From NCBI RefSeq assembly GCF_025567345.1, contig NZ_JAOQJS010000007.1:186001-250000 (forward strand): a stretch of DNA of 64,000 nt. The letters are read 5' to 3'. The DNA comes from Coprococcus ammoniilyticus (GTDB taxonomy: Bacteria; Bacillota; Clostridia; Lachnospirales; Lachnospiraceae). The position numbers and the translations under genes were made by a program. Below are positions 57,869-64,000 of this stretch, one piece after another. Each line of letters starts with the position of its first letter. Within the stretch, counting starts at the first letter, position 1. The notes below the pieces were generated by a model. That model was given only the letters and a program-made list of their open reading frames with translations, did no database searches and was not told where the DNA came from.

Positions 57869-58039
57869 ATATCTACCTCTCTGTCGGTTCGTTAATACTT
57901 TTATCAAGTGTTAAAACGGGCTGCCTGCCCGTTAAATTTCTTGACTTTGTGCCATACATAGCTTATAATTTTTATAGTATTTCAAAGCTGTATAGCTTAG
58001 CGCCTATGGTGTTTCCCCACCGTAGGCGCTTTTATTTTT
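57869..58039. promoter_or_regulatory. Region upstream of rep with two hairpins (possible origin)
   Basis: 171 bp without a gene. Stem AACGGGC / GCCCGTT at 57915-57933 and a longer one AGCGCCTATGGTG / CACCGTAGGCGCT at 57999-58030, the latter followed by T-rich sequence on the plus strand. HUH nicking origins are often such hairpins beside rep. A -10-like TATAAA lies between them. I cannot say which is origin and which is terminator. Confidence 0.45.
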
Positions 58040-58546
58040 TCATGTTTCCTGCCGCTCTCTTATGCGGCTTAAGGCATACTCATAAGCCCGTCTGTACGGC
58101 TCTCTGCAATCGTAGCCCGTGCAGCTGTATAATTTGCTGCCCTTGCAAAATTCGCAGCTATGCAGCTTTGCGTAATCGCTCGCCGCCCTCTCCTGTCGCT
58201 TTTCCTCATATTCCAGATGCCGTTTAATCTGGTTTGCATCTATAACCGCAATTCCCAGCATATTTGCTGTATGTATTTCTCTGTCCATTCCCTCTGTTAT
58301 GCCGTATTTCACACCAGCAATAACAAAATCGCAGCCTTTCAGCAGCGCAAGCCCCGCAGCCATGCCCCTTGCCCGCTCTTCCGGCTTTTTATCGTCCATG
58401 CACTGCGTCATATATAAATGCGGCGTAATGGGTGCTAAGCCCGCCTCTAACGCCTGCCGTGTCAGCTGCTGCGCATAATCTATGTTTCTGTCCAGCTCTG
58501 CGCCGTCTTTCGCCCTGTATGGGCTGCATATATAAACCTTTCTCAT
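58040..58546 (-). CDS. Nucleoside 2-deoxyribosyltransferase-like (DUF4406-type) protein
   Basis: 168 residues. MRKVYICSPYRAK, then GLAPITPHLYMTQCM and DFVIAGVKYGITEGMDREI show the Rossmann-like fold of DUF4406/nucleoside deoxyribosyltransferase-like phage proteins. The glutamate and aspartate of the EGMDREI region match the catalytic glutamate spot. A cysteine-bearing tail (CEFCKGSKLYSC) follows. It may act on nucleotides during infection. The substrate is not clear. Confidence 0.7.
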   Translation of the reverse strand: MRKVYICSPYRAKDGAELDRNIDYAQQLTRQALEAGLAPITPHLYMTQCMDDKKPEERARGMAAGLALLKGCDFVIAGVKYGITEGMDREIHTANMLGIAVIDANQIKRHLEYEEKRQERAASDYAKLHSCEFCKGSKLYSCTGYDCREPYRRAYEYALSRIRERQET

Positions 58547-58863
58547 GCCTTTTTACCCGCTTTCTGTTGTGCCTCTGCCCGTGCCTGTTCATTTCCTGCC
58601 AGATATGCTGCTAAGCACATCAGCTCGTCTGCTCCCTTTTGGTCTATAAAATTACAATCAACGCAGCATTTACAGTACCCCGTAATCTGTAAATATCTGT
58701 CGTATACTTCCTGTGGTGTCTGGCACTGCTTTAAGCTGTCCACCATGCCTGCAAGCTGCTGTATTGCCTTTATGCCTGCCTCGCCGCCCTTTCCGTGTAT
58801 CCCTACTGTAATCTGCCGCATTTTTGTTGCGCCGTCTGCTCCTAAAATTGTTTTACTCTTCAT
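58543..58863 (-). CDS. Hypothetical early phage protein
   Basis: 106 residues, basic start, helix-rich, with CKCCVDCNF in the middle, which may bind metal, and an alanine-rich helical end. No family recognised. Overlaps both neighbours by a few bases, so part of one early operon. Confidence 0.6.
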   Translation of the reverse strand: MKSKTILGADGATKMRQITVGIHGKGGEAGIKAIQQLAGMVDSLKQCQTPQEVYDRYLQITGYCKCCVDCNFIDQKGADELMCLAAYLAGNEQARAEAQQKAGKKA

Positions 58864-59107
58864 TCTGTGCCTCGCTTTCTTCCTTAAACCCAGCCAAAAG
58901 CATAGTCATTGCATCTATCGCTGTATCAAAATGTTTTCCCATCTCTGCTGCGTCAATAAGCCCCTGCTTTGTGTTTCTTCCGTTCCCTTTTATTACTTGC
59001 GTTTGCAAAATAGGTTTTAACTGGCTAAGCCCAGCTATGCTGTTCTCTAACTCTTCCTCACTCACGCAGATTTTTACATAGCCCTTGCCGATATGTTCAA
59101 CACTCAT
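58853..59107 (-). CDS. Hypothetical early phage protein
   Basis: 84 residues. N-terminal strand (GYVKICVSEEELENSI) and helices ending in AGFKEESEAQNEE. No cysteines or membrane part. No family recognised. Its start overlaps the end of the OB-fold gene upstream. Confidence 0.6.
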   Translation of the reverse strand: MSVEHIGKGYVKICVSEEELENSIAGLSQLKPILQTQVIKGNGRNTKQGLIDAAEMGKHFDTAIDAMTMLLAGFKEESEAQNEE

Positions 59108-59825
59108 TTTCTGCCTCTTCCTTTCTTCTAATCAGCCGTACCGATACCTCATAAGCTGTGCGCTGTTCTCTTTCTCCTGTGGCTGCATCAAGCACCTTTT
59201 CATACTGGCGGCTCTGATACCGTCCCAGCAGCTCTACAGTGTCGCCCTGCTGCCACTGCGCCGCCTCGTCTGCCTGTTCCTGCCAGCAGATGCACGGTAA
59301 AAAGCAGCTGCCGCCTGTAAGCTCATTTCTTACCTTTACCGTAATATCAGTAATGCGCTTGCCTCTCGGTGTTTCTCTGTATGTTGGCTTATTCGCTATA
59401 ACGCCTCTTACTGCTGCCTCGTCCTGCTCTACTGCCTTTTCCGATACCGCCACAAAATCTGCCAGAATATATACCAGCAGTCTACCGCTCTGGAAGTCCT
59501 TAAGCGTCTGCACCTTACCTGTCAGTAAAAGCCTGCTGCCCTCTACAAATTCCTGCATAACGTCAAATTCTATGCCGTTGCAAGCCCTGTATGGTACGCC
59601 CTCTGCAAATACTACTGTTACCTCGTCCGGCACGCCGCTTGGTCTTACCGTTTCCAACTTTGCCATATAACCGCAAAACGGCAGCCCGCATAGCTGCTTA
59701 ATTTCCTTAATCTGTGTAAGCGTTCCTACCAGTCCCGCTGCATTTCCCTTGATACCGCCACCTGTAAGCTCGTCCATGATTGCAGTATCTAAATCCCGTA
59801 AAAAATCCGGCTTTTTCTTTGTCAT
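59097..59825 (-). CDS. OB-fold single-strand-binding-like protein, two domains
   Basis: 242 residues. The N-terminal half (about 40-125: GYMAKLETVRPSGVPDEVTV, SRLLLTGKVQTLKD) and the C-terminal half (about 140-235: AVRGVIANKPTYRETPRGKR, PCICWQEQADEAAQWQQGDT, VELLGRYQSR) each resemble an OB fold. The second is close to SSB/PriB. It may bind single strands in replication next to the true ssb. Family assignment is by pattern only. Confidence 0.65.
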   Translation of the reverse strand: MTKKKPDFLRDLDTAIMDELTGGGIKGNAAGLVGTLTQIKEIKQLCGLPFCGYMAKLETVRPSGVPDEVTVVFAEGVPYRACNGIEFDVMQEFVEGSRLLLTGKVQTLKDFQSGRLLVYILADFVAVSEKAVEQDEAAVRGVIANKPTYRETPRGKRITDITVKVRNELTGGSCFLPCICWQEQADEAAQWQQGDTVELLGRYQSRQYEKVLDAATGEREQRTAYEVSVRLIRRKEEAENEC

Positions 59826-59845
59826 ACTTCCTGCTCTTTCCTTTC

Positions 59846-60145
59846 TTATATGTAAATGGTGTAGTAAAGCGACATCTGCAAATCACTAAACTTATACTGT
59901 GCTGTCTGGTCTGGCTCTAATGGTTTCATAAGCCCCAGCTCTTTCCAGCGTCTGTGCGTTATCTCCGGCACTGCTCTAAACTTCTTTACCTCATGCCCGC
60001 TGTATTTTCGGTATTCCTCGCTTATCTCATGGTCTGCAAACGGTTTGAACGCTGCCAGATACCCTACGTAAACCTCTGCTTTGCCCTCGATAATGCGCAG
60101 GCGGTCTGAACTCTCCAGCGTGCCTATAAACTCCTTTACTGTCAC
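59846..60145 (-). CDS. Hypothetical early phage protein
   Basis: 99 residues, starts MTVKEFIGTLESSDRLRIIE and continues as a mixed alpha/beta chain with a tyrosine-rich end (QYKFSDLQMSLYYTIYI). Such short proteins are common early genes in Lachnospiraceae phages. No function can be given. Confidence 0.6.
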   Translation of the reverse strand: MTVKEFIGTLESSDRLRIIEGKAEVYVGYLAAFKPFADHEISEEYRKYSGHEVKKFRAVPEITHRRWKELGLMKPLEPDQTAQYKFSDLQMSLYYTIYI

Positions 60146-60157
60146 TGTCTGCCTCTC

Positions 60158-60499
60158 CTACTTCTCTGGCATTTCGTACAGCCTCGGTATTACTGCTGCA
60201 AACGGCTGTACGTCCATGCCGCCCCTTATTACGGCTGCACCGCCAGCCGTAAACAGATAGCTTACGCACGCTTTCTGTATCTCGTCCAGCACCTCTAAGC
60301 AGCGCTCTTTTGTGGCATACTCTCCAATTTCTTCTAAACACCCGTCACTTATGCAAATTACGTGGCGCTTTTTGTCTGCCTCTGCGCCGCCTCTCTTTTT
60401 CTTTATGTCCTCGTACTCTCCATACTCTACGCAGGCGTAATTACCGCCCAGTCTATACAGCTTTTCTTTATTCTGGCTGCGTATATATACCTCGCTCAT
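60158..60499 (-). CDS. Hypothetical early phage protein
   Basis: 113 residues. The pattern YACVEYGEYEDIKKKRGG and YLFTAGGAAVIRGGMDVQPFA shows a beta-rich start and a hydrophobic middle. No family recognised. The gap to the next gene upstream is only a few bases. Confidence 0.6.
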   Translation of the reverse strand: MSEVYIRSQNKEKLYRLGGNYACVEYGEYEDIKKKRGGAEADKKRHVICISDGCLEEIGEYATKERCLEVLDEIQKACVSYLFTAGGAAVIRGGMDVQPFAAVIPRLYEMPEK

Positions 60500-60504
60500 T
60501 GCCT

Positions 60505-60747
60505 TTATCTCCTTGCCTCTATGTTTTCCATTTCAGAAATGCAGTTTGACGGTATCAGCTCATAAGCTGCCGCCTCTATTTCTGTAAGCGCCTCTTTATA
60601 CTCAATGTATCCCCACGCCTGCTGTGCTATCTCTGGTACGTTCTGCCGTTCCTCAAAATTTTCTATATGCAAAATCTCGTTTCCCTGCGGCTTTGGAAAT
60701 GTTCCCAGTGATAACGGGCGTAAAGGGCTGTAATATCTGTGGCTCAT
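60505..60747 (-). CDS. Hypothetical early phage protein
   Basis: 80 residues, polar, with YYSPLRPLSLGTFPKPQGNE at the start and a helical acidic end. Overlaps the start region of its upstream neighbour by 4 bp. No family recognised. Confidence 0.55.
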   Translation of the reverse strand: MSHRYYSPLRPLSLGTFPKPQGNEILHIENFEERQNVPEIAQQAWGYIEYKEALTEIEAAAYELIPSNCISEMENIEARR

Positions 60748-61112
60748 TCTCCCGCCCCGCTTTCCTCTTTATGTTCTTGGTAGCCCTCTAAGTATCCTAT
60801 TGCCTCTACGTCAATGTCCTTGCCATCCTTACCGTCGTTGTTTATCCGAATTTTGCCGTAGTAGGCATAAATACAGCAGCCGTCATAGTCGTATACTCTT
60901 ATGCTGCCCTCTGCGGCTGCCTCTGGTGTTTCAATAACCAGCGGCTCTGCCTGCTGCATCTGCGCTGCTACCTGTTCGTCTGTTACTGGCTCGCTGTTCT
61001 TTCCTCTGTACCAGATAGCCAGCATAAACAAAATGATTGCCAGCACGCCTGCCGCTATAATGGCTGCGCACTGCATCAGTTTTTTAACTGTCTGTCGTTT
61101 CTGTTTTCTCAT
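60744..61112 (-). CDS. Hypothetical membrane-anchored early protein
   Basis: 122 residues. Basic N-terminus, one membrane helix (about 11-32), then a beta-rich outward part with RVYDYDGCCIYAYYGKIRI. One-pass topology. May modify the cell surface or membrane during lysogeny or infection. No family recognised. Confidence 0.6.
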   Translation of the reverse strand: MRKQKRQTVKKLMQCAAIIAAGVLAIILFMLAIWYRGKNSEPVTDEQVAAQMQQAEPLVIETPEAAAEGSIRVYDYDGCCIYAYYGKIRINNDGKDGKDIDVEAIGYLEGYQEHKEESGAGE

Positions 61113-61456
61113 AGTTTCAGCCTTTCTTTTTCCTCTTCCCAGTCAAAACTTGTGCAGGCTATGCAACGCTTGCAGCGTTCTATAGGCTCGTCGTCCCCGT
61201 CGTATGAAAATCCCAGACAAGCGCCGCCGTCCATTCCGGCTACGCCGCATTTTTTCTGCAAACTGCATTTTTTAATACGCTGCTTTATTCGGCACTCTTT
61301 GCATATAATCCTTTTTCCAGCTGTGCAGCCTTGCAGCCTTACAAAATACTTAGCCCATTCTCTGCTTATTCCTATACCCTCGCTTTCCCAGCCTGTTACC
61401 CACTCGCCGCATACGTCGCAATGTACCCGCGTTGTTACTGTCCTTGTTATTCCCAT
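61109..61456 (-). CDS. Zinc-ribbon-like early phage protein
   Basis: 115 residues. Pairs CDVCGEW and CKECR (a classic zinc ribbon, CxxC-x-CxxC) at about 13-58, then more cysteines (CSLQKKC, CKRCIAC) in the second half. A DNA- or RNA-binding role is possible. Coupled to the next gene (ATGA overlap). Confidence 0.65.
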   Translation of the reverse strand: MGITRTVTTRVHCDVCGEWVTGWESEGIGISREWAKYFVRLQGCTAGKRIICKECRIKQRIKKCSLQKKCGVAGMDGGACLGFSYDGDDEPIERCKRCIACTSFDWEEEKERLKL

Positions 61457-61458
61457 GT

Positions 61459-61764
61459 CTACCCCTTTTTTGCCTCAAAATAGTAGTTGTCTACTATCAG
61501 CATTTTTTTACCGAAAAGACACATAAGCCCCAGCGGTACGGTAATAACCGCTATTGTTATGTCGCCCTCTGTCGCCCATACTGCCAGCACGGTAACTGCC
61601 AGCATTACAAACCCATAGGCTTTCTGCTTAATGAAATACCAGCGGCGGGCTTTCTTTTCTTGCTCCCGCTGTCGCCTCTGCTCTTTTTTCTTTCGCATAT
61701 CTTCCATTGCATCTGCGTAGCCTTTCTGGTATGCGTCCTCTACTATCAATGCCTCTGCTGCCAT
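61459..61764 (-). CDS. Small membrane protein with coiled N-terminus
   Basis: 101 residues. Charged helical start with YADAMEDMRKKKEQRRQREQ, then two membrane helices (about 52-66 and 71-86). Ribosome site AGAGAGG-like. No family recognised. Confidence 0.6.
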   Translation of the reverse strand: MAAEALIVEDAYQKGYADAMEDMRKKKEQRRQREQEKKARRWYFIKQKAYGFVMLAVTVLAVWATEGDITIAVITVPLGLMCLFGKKMLIVDNYYFEAKKG

Positions 61765-61999
61765 TGTCTGCCTCTCTTCCTTTCGGCGGCGCTCTCTGCC
61801 TTTCCATGTGTGCCGCTCTCCTGTTCTGGCGTTTGGTTTTACCGTGCGGGCTGCTTTTCACATTAAAAAGCAACTGAAAACCTGTTGACCGTCCACATAC
61901 TTTCTGGCTGGTATGACCGCCGCTATTTTTTCACGGTATACAGATTGCAGCTATTAGCCTGCTGCCCTCTGCCGCAGGCTCGCCATGCCTGCTACACAA
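61765..61999. other. Spacer between tRNA and early genes
   Basis: 235 bp with no supported gene. A frame with a long arginine-rich product overlaps the gene downstream out of frame and is rejected. Possible promoter or processing sites for the tRNA transcript could not be identified. Confidence 0.4.
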
Positions 62000-62072
62000 T
62001 GTGCCGTGTGGGATTTGAACCCACGACTTGCCGCTTATGAGGCGGCTGCTCTAACCACTGAACTAACGGCAC
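62000..62072 (-). tRNA. tRNA with anticodon CAU (Met or lysidine-type Ile2)
   Basis: Full cloverleaf: acceptor GTGCCGT / ACGGCAC with discriminator A, D arm AGTTCAGTGGTTAGAGC, anticodon stem GCCGC / GCGGC with loop CTCATAA (anticodon CAT), and T arm GTGGGTTCAAATCCCAC. The CCA end is not encoded. A phage-borne CAU tRNA can be initiator, elongator Met or Ile2. The sequence does not clearly decide. It lies inside the early operon. Confidence 0.9.
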
Positions 62073-62088
62073 TCATGGTACGGTTTTA

Positions 62089-63226
62089 TCAACCGCACGC
62101 CTTTTCTAATAAAATGTTAAATACCCTGTCTTTTAAGGTCTGCATTTCTCCCCTAATTTTGCTTATTTCCTTGTCTTTTTCCTTTAGCTCCCTCTCTAAT
62201 TCTGCTATCTTCTTTTCGTATTTCTCCTTTTCCTGCATTTCTATTACCTCGTTTGCATTTATTGTTTTTTCCTCTGTTTTTTTCTCTTCCGTATTTACCA
62301 TTCTTCTGTATGATTGCTGTGGGCGTTCATGGTCTTTTAATTTGACTGGCTCTATATTTTCCTCTATTGCTTTCTTAAGATATTTGAAAATGTGTGCTAT
62401 TACGTCCACCGTCCAGCCATTTCCAATAGCTTTATATCTTTGTATATTACTTACCCCCTCTGTGTAATTGTCTGGCAGTGTCTGCAAACGCTCACACTCT
62501 AAAGGCGTCAGTATGTAATACTCTGTATCTGAATACTTTATATTTGTCGCACCCGAATTGCTTATATTCTGTGCAGTTGTTAAAGCTCTACTTTTTTGGT
62601 CTAATGTTTTAACTTGCGACCATGCTTTTTTATGTGCTAATGTTCCCTCTTCCTTTGCCATCATCCGCTTATAGCACTCGTACTCTTTTTTCTCTTCTCT
62701 TGGCTGTACTATATCTCTAAGAAAAATTCCCTTATCTTCTGGCTGCTTAATGTCTGGTATGTTTTTCCAGTACAGTCTTTTTCTTTCCTGTGCCGTTAAT
62801 AGATTGGAATTTATATAAATAGGCTCTACACCCATAATGCCTGTAATTATGTCTTGGTTTTCTTTTGTCATGGTTGCGTTATTTTCCAATAAAAACCATT
62901 TTGCCTCTGTTTCGTACAAAGCCCTTACATAATCAAAAAACAGTCTACTTTCTTCTCCCTCTAACCCTTTTCTATTTCCGCAACTGCAAAGGTTCTGGCA
63001 TGGGCTGCCACCAATTAAAATGTCTATTTTTCCTTTGTACTTTGTAAAATCTTCCTTTGTTACGTCCCCCCCCTCGTACGATTTCTGGATAATTCTTTTT
63101 ACTGATTTCTATTGCATTATGTTCTATTTCGTAAGCTATGTATTTATCTACCTCTATTCCTGCTCTTTCAAGTGCTACCATTCCACAGCTTATCCCATCA
63201 AACAAACTCAAAACTGTTATACCCAT
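62089..63226 (-). CDS. C5 cytosine-DNA methyltransferase broken by a G8 tract (phase-variable candidate)
   Basis: From ATG at 63226 the frame gives MGITVLSLFDGISCGMVALE (SAM motif I), then shifts at eight G (63066-63073, C on the plus strand) and stops after 84 codons at 62972. Removing one G restores 378 residues to 62089, including GGSPCQNL (catalytic Cys motif IV), LLENNATM (motif VI) and IQRYKAIGNGWTVDVI (motif X). So the gene is one base away from intact. Its target specificity is unknown. An orphan phage methylase can protect against host restriction. Confidence 0.85.
63066..63073 (-). repeat. G8 homopolymer tract in the methyltransferase
   Basis: Eight G on the coding strand, just after codons for YPEIVR. 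With seven (or ten) the frame stays open through the whole enzyme. The same kind of tract occurs in the HIRAN-like gene. Confidence 0.9.
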
Positions 63227-63241
63227 GTTTTACTCCTTTCC

Positions 63242-63436
63242 TTATAATGCCTGCTGCCCCGCTGCTGCTGTGTAGGTTTTCAGTGTGGCGTTGCAGCGTT
63301 TGAACTCCCTATAAATTGTGTCCCTATGTGTTCCCAGTACCTCTGCAATATCGCTTACACTGCTGCCCTGCTTACTCATAGCCTCTATGGTCTGCCTGTC
63401 CTCGTAATGCAGACGCTTGTACTTTCGTTTCGCCAT
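63242..63436 (-). CDS. Stand-alone IS30-type helix-turn-helix protein
   Basis: 64 residues (LHYEDRQTIEAMSKQGSSVS, then DIAEVLGTHRDTIYREFKRC): the N-terminal HTH of IS30 transposases with no DDE core. It is the first gene of the phage. Its frame ends just before the methyltransferase ribosome site, so it is not a broken transposase. It could regulate early transcription or the ends recognised by the transposase at the other end. Confidence 0.8.
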   Translation of the reverse strand: MAKRKYKRLHYEDRQTIEAMSKQGSSVSDIAEVLGTHRDTIYREFKRCNATLKTYTAAAGQQAL

Positions 63437-63471
63437 GTTCTATGCTCCTTTCCGTCCTCATTTGCTTTTAT

Positions 63472-63515
63472 GGTAAAAAAAATAAGCGTGTCAGAGTTTT
63501 TACGCTCTGCACGCT
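63472..63515 (-). terminator. Terminator-like hairpin before the first phage gene
   Basis: Stem AGCGTG-CAGAG / CTCTG-ACACGCT (one mismatch) with a 7-nt loop, followed by TTATTTTTTTTACC in minus orientation. It sits between the junction and the first gene. No promoter lies between it and the gene, so early transcription must pass it or start in its stem. Confidence 0.65.
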
Positions 63516-63540
63516 CTTCTTTTCTGCTGTTTCCTATAAA

Positions 63541-63582
63541 AAAGAAAATCGGCAGAGGCTCTATAACCTCTTGTCGATTTTC
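63541..63582. terminator. Bidirectional hairpin just inside the right junction
   Basis: Stem AAAATCG...AGAGG / CCTCT...CGATTTT with an 8-nt loop, T-rich on both sides. It insulates phage from host. Its phage-outer arm contains the TGTCGA motif that mirrors the left end. Confidence 0.6.
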
Positions 63583-63597
63583 ATTCTAAAACTTATC

Positions 63598-63613
63598 TTC
63601 AGTTAGAATTCAT
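63598..63613. repeat. Right prophage junction, 16-bp direct repeat
   Basis: TTCAGTTAGAATTCAT, identical to the left copy. Five bases further out ATATTTCGACAT (63619-63630) starts, a second sequence shared with the left flank. Confidence 0.65.
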
Positions 63614-63641
63614 TCGCTATATTTCGACATAAGCAACAGAG

Positions 63642-63681
63642 AAAAGCACCCTGATATGCATTTCTGCATACCAGAGTGCCT
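63642..63681 (-). terminator. Terminator of the surface protein gene
   Basis: A 15-bp stem with two mismatches (GCACTCTGGTATGCA against TGCATATCAGGGTGC), a 4-nt loop and then TTTTCTCTG in minus orientation, about 35 bp after the stop codon. Confidence 0.85.
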
Positions 63682-63712
63682 GACCTTTACTTGTTGTTTT
63701 TATAGATTCGTT

Positions 63713-64000
63713 TTATTTACGATCTGCACGATCATTTTTCTTTTTTACAACAATCACTGTTACAACTCCTGCTGCACTGAGCATAAACAGGATTACAAGT
63801 GGCATAAGCGGAGCATCATCGCCGGTTTTTGGTGTATCCGGTGGAGTGGAAGGTTTGTCTTCCGTTGTCGTGATCTCCGTAGTGTCTTCTGTCTCAGTTG
63901 TATCTTCTGTCTCAGTTGTATCTTCTGTTTCAGTTGTATCTTCTGTTTCAGTTGTGACCTCTGTGGTATCTTCCGTTGTGGTTGTAACCTCTGTGGTATC
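63713..64000 (-). CDS. Sortase-anchored surface protein, C-terminus only
   Basis: The frame enters from the right edge, so only the last 95 codons are visible. A Thr/Glu-rich stalk made of six-residue repeats (TTETED) is followed by PDTPKTGDDAPLMP, a sortase motif of the PKTGD type used in Lachnospiraceae, a membrane helix (about 20 residues) and a basic tail ending KNDRADRK. The stalk repeats are 18 bp long on DNA and could vary in number. The protein is anchored in the cell wall. Its head domain lies outside the window. Confidence 0.9.
   Translation of the reverse strand, partial: DTTEVTTTTEDTTEVTTETEDTTETEDTTETEDTTETEDTTEITTTEDKPSTPPDTPKTGDDAPLMPLVILFMLSAAGVVTVIVVKKKNDRADRK

Larger units (their letters stand above)
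29005..63613 (-). mobile_element. Integrated siphovirus-type prophage with DGR and IS30-type transposase
   Basis: A 34.6-kb block bounded by the 16-bp direct repeat TTCAGTTAGAATTCAT. All genes are on the minus strand in typical phage order: early/replication, regulator, terminase, HK97-type head, neck, long non-contractile tail, baseplate, DGR target, lysis, lysogeny-like module. Structural genes look intact. No tyrosine or serine integrase is visible. An IS30-family transposase lies at the left end and a related stand-alone HTH at the right end. Rep, ParA and ParB homologues suggest a possible plasmid state. Confidence 0.9.

Noticed and set aside
61628..61873. Minus-strand 81-codon arginine-rich frame
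   Set aside because: Overlaps the 101-residue gene out of frame and has a poor start (TTG without ribosome site).
29005..63613. A second variable repeat or second DGR target
   Set aside because: Apart from 35665-35790, I saw no other copy of the template's conserved blocks by eye.
1..64000. CRISPR array or known defence operon
   Set aside because: No regularly spaced repeats with unique spacers, and no cas-like or recognised multi-gene defence set.

Overview
The window looks like a chromosome segment of a spore-forming gut Lachnospiraceae (Roseburia/Agathobacter/Coprococcus-like), carrying a complete-looking integrated prophage of about 34.6 kb. The assignment rests on the yabP-yabQ-divIC-spoIIE-tilS-hpt-ftsH block, SpoVT, an acpP-fabD-fabG cluster, a sortase-anchored protein and low-to-mid G+C. 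It is an inference from gene content; no search was run.

Host part, 1-28.9 kb. From left to right: the start of a secreted DUF5050-like protein; a RelB-type antitoxin with a truncated toxin; acpP-fabD-fabG; an ABC export cluster (ATPase, CARDB-like membrane protein, three FtsX-type permeases); a histidine kinase with no adjacent response regulator; an alpha-amylase-family enzyme; ftsH-hpt-tilS-spoIIE-divIC-yabQ-yabP; then, on the opposite strand, spoVT, HU, a spore-coat-like protein and rqcP; then cysE and a membrane-anchored receiver-domain protein. Two intergenic regions (15.3-15.6 kb and 25.9-26.1 kb) hold copies of one structured element. It has a conserved core of about 100 bp inside long arms that differ between the copies.

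Prophage, about 29.0-63.6 kb, bounded by a 16-bp direct repeat. Every gene is on the minus strand, so it reads from right to left. In order: a stand-alone IS30-like helix-turn-helix protein; a frameshifted C5 methyltransferase; a tRNA(CAU); small early genes; an HUH Rep; VRR-NUC; ParA; a ParB-DUF3850 fusion; SSB; an ArpU-like regulator; a late promoter; HNH, terminases, portal, protease and capsid; neck and tail genes with a programmed frameshift; tape measure and baseplate; a diversity-generating retroelement (DGR); holin and endolysin; then a lysogeny-type module with a consensus promoter, an XRE regulator, a HIRAN-like membrane protein and an IS30-family transposase. I see no tyrosine or serine integrase and no divergent CI/Cro switch.

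The most notable systems are these. (1) A complete DGR: target gene, variable repeat, GNRA hairpin, avd, template repeat and reverse transcriptase. The variable repeat differs from the template at 14 of 126 positions, 12 of them at template adenines. (2) Two genes, the methyltransferase and the HIRAN-like membrane protein, are broken exactly at poly-G tracts (G8 and G9). A change of one G restores a full-length product in each, which suggests slipped-strand phase variation. (3) An IS30-type transposase lies at one end and a stand-alone paralogue of its DNA-binding domain at the other, with TCGACA motifs around both junctions. Together with Rep/ParA/ParB this suggests an unusual lifestyle that could include a plasmid state and DDE-transposase integration.
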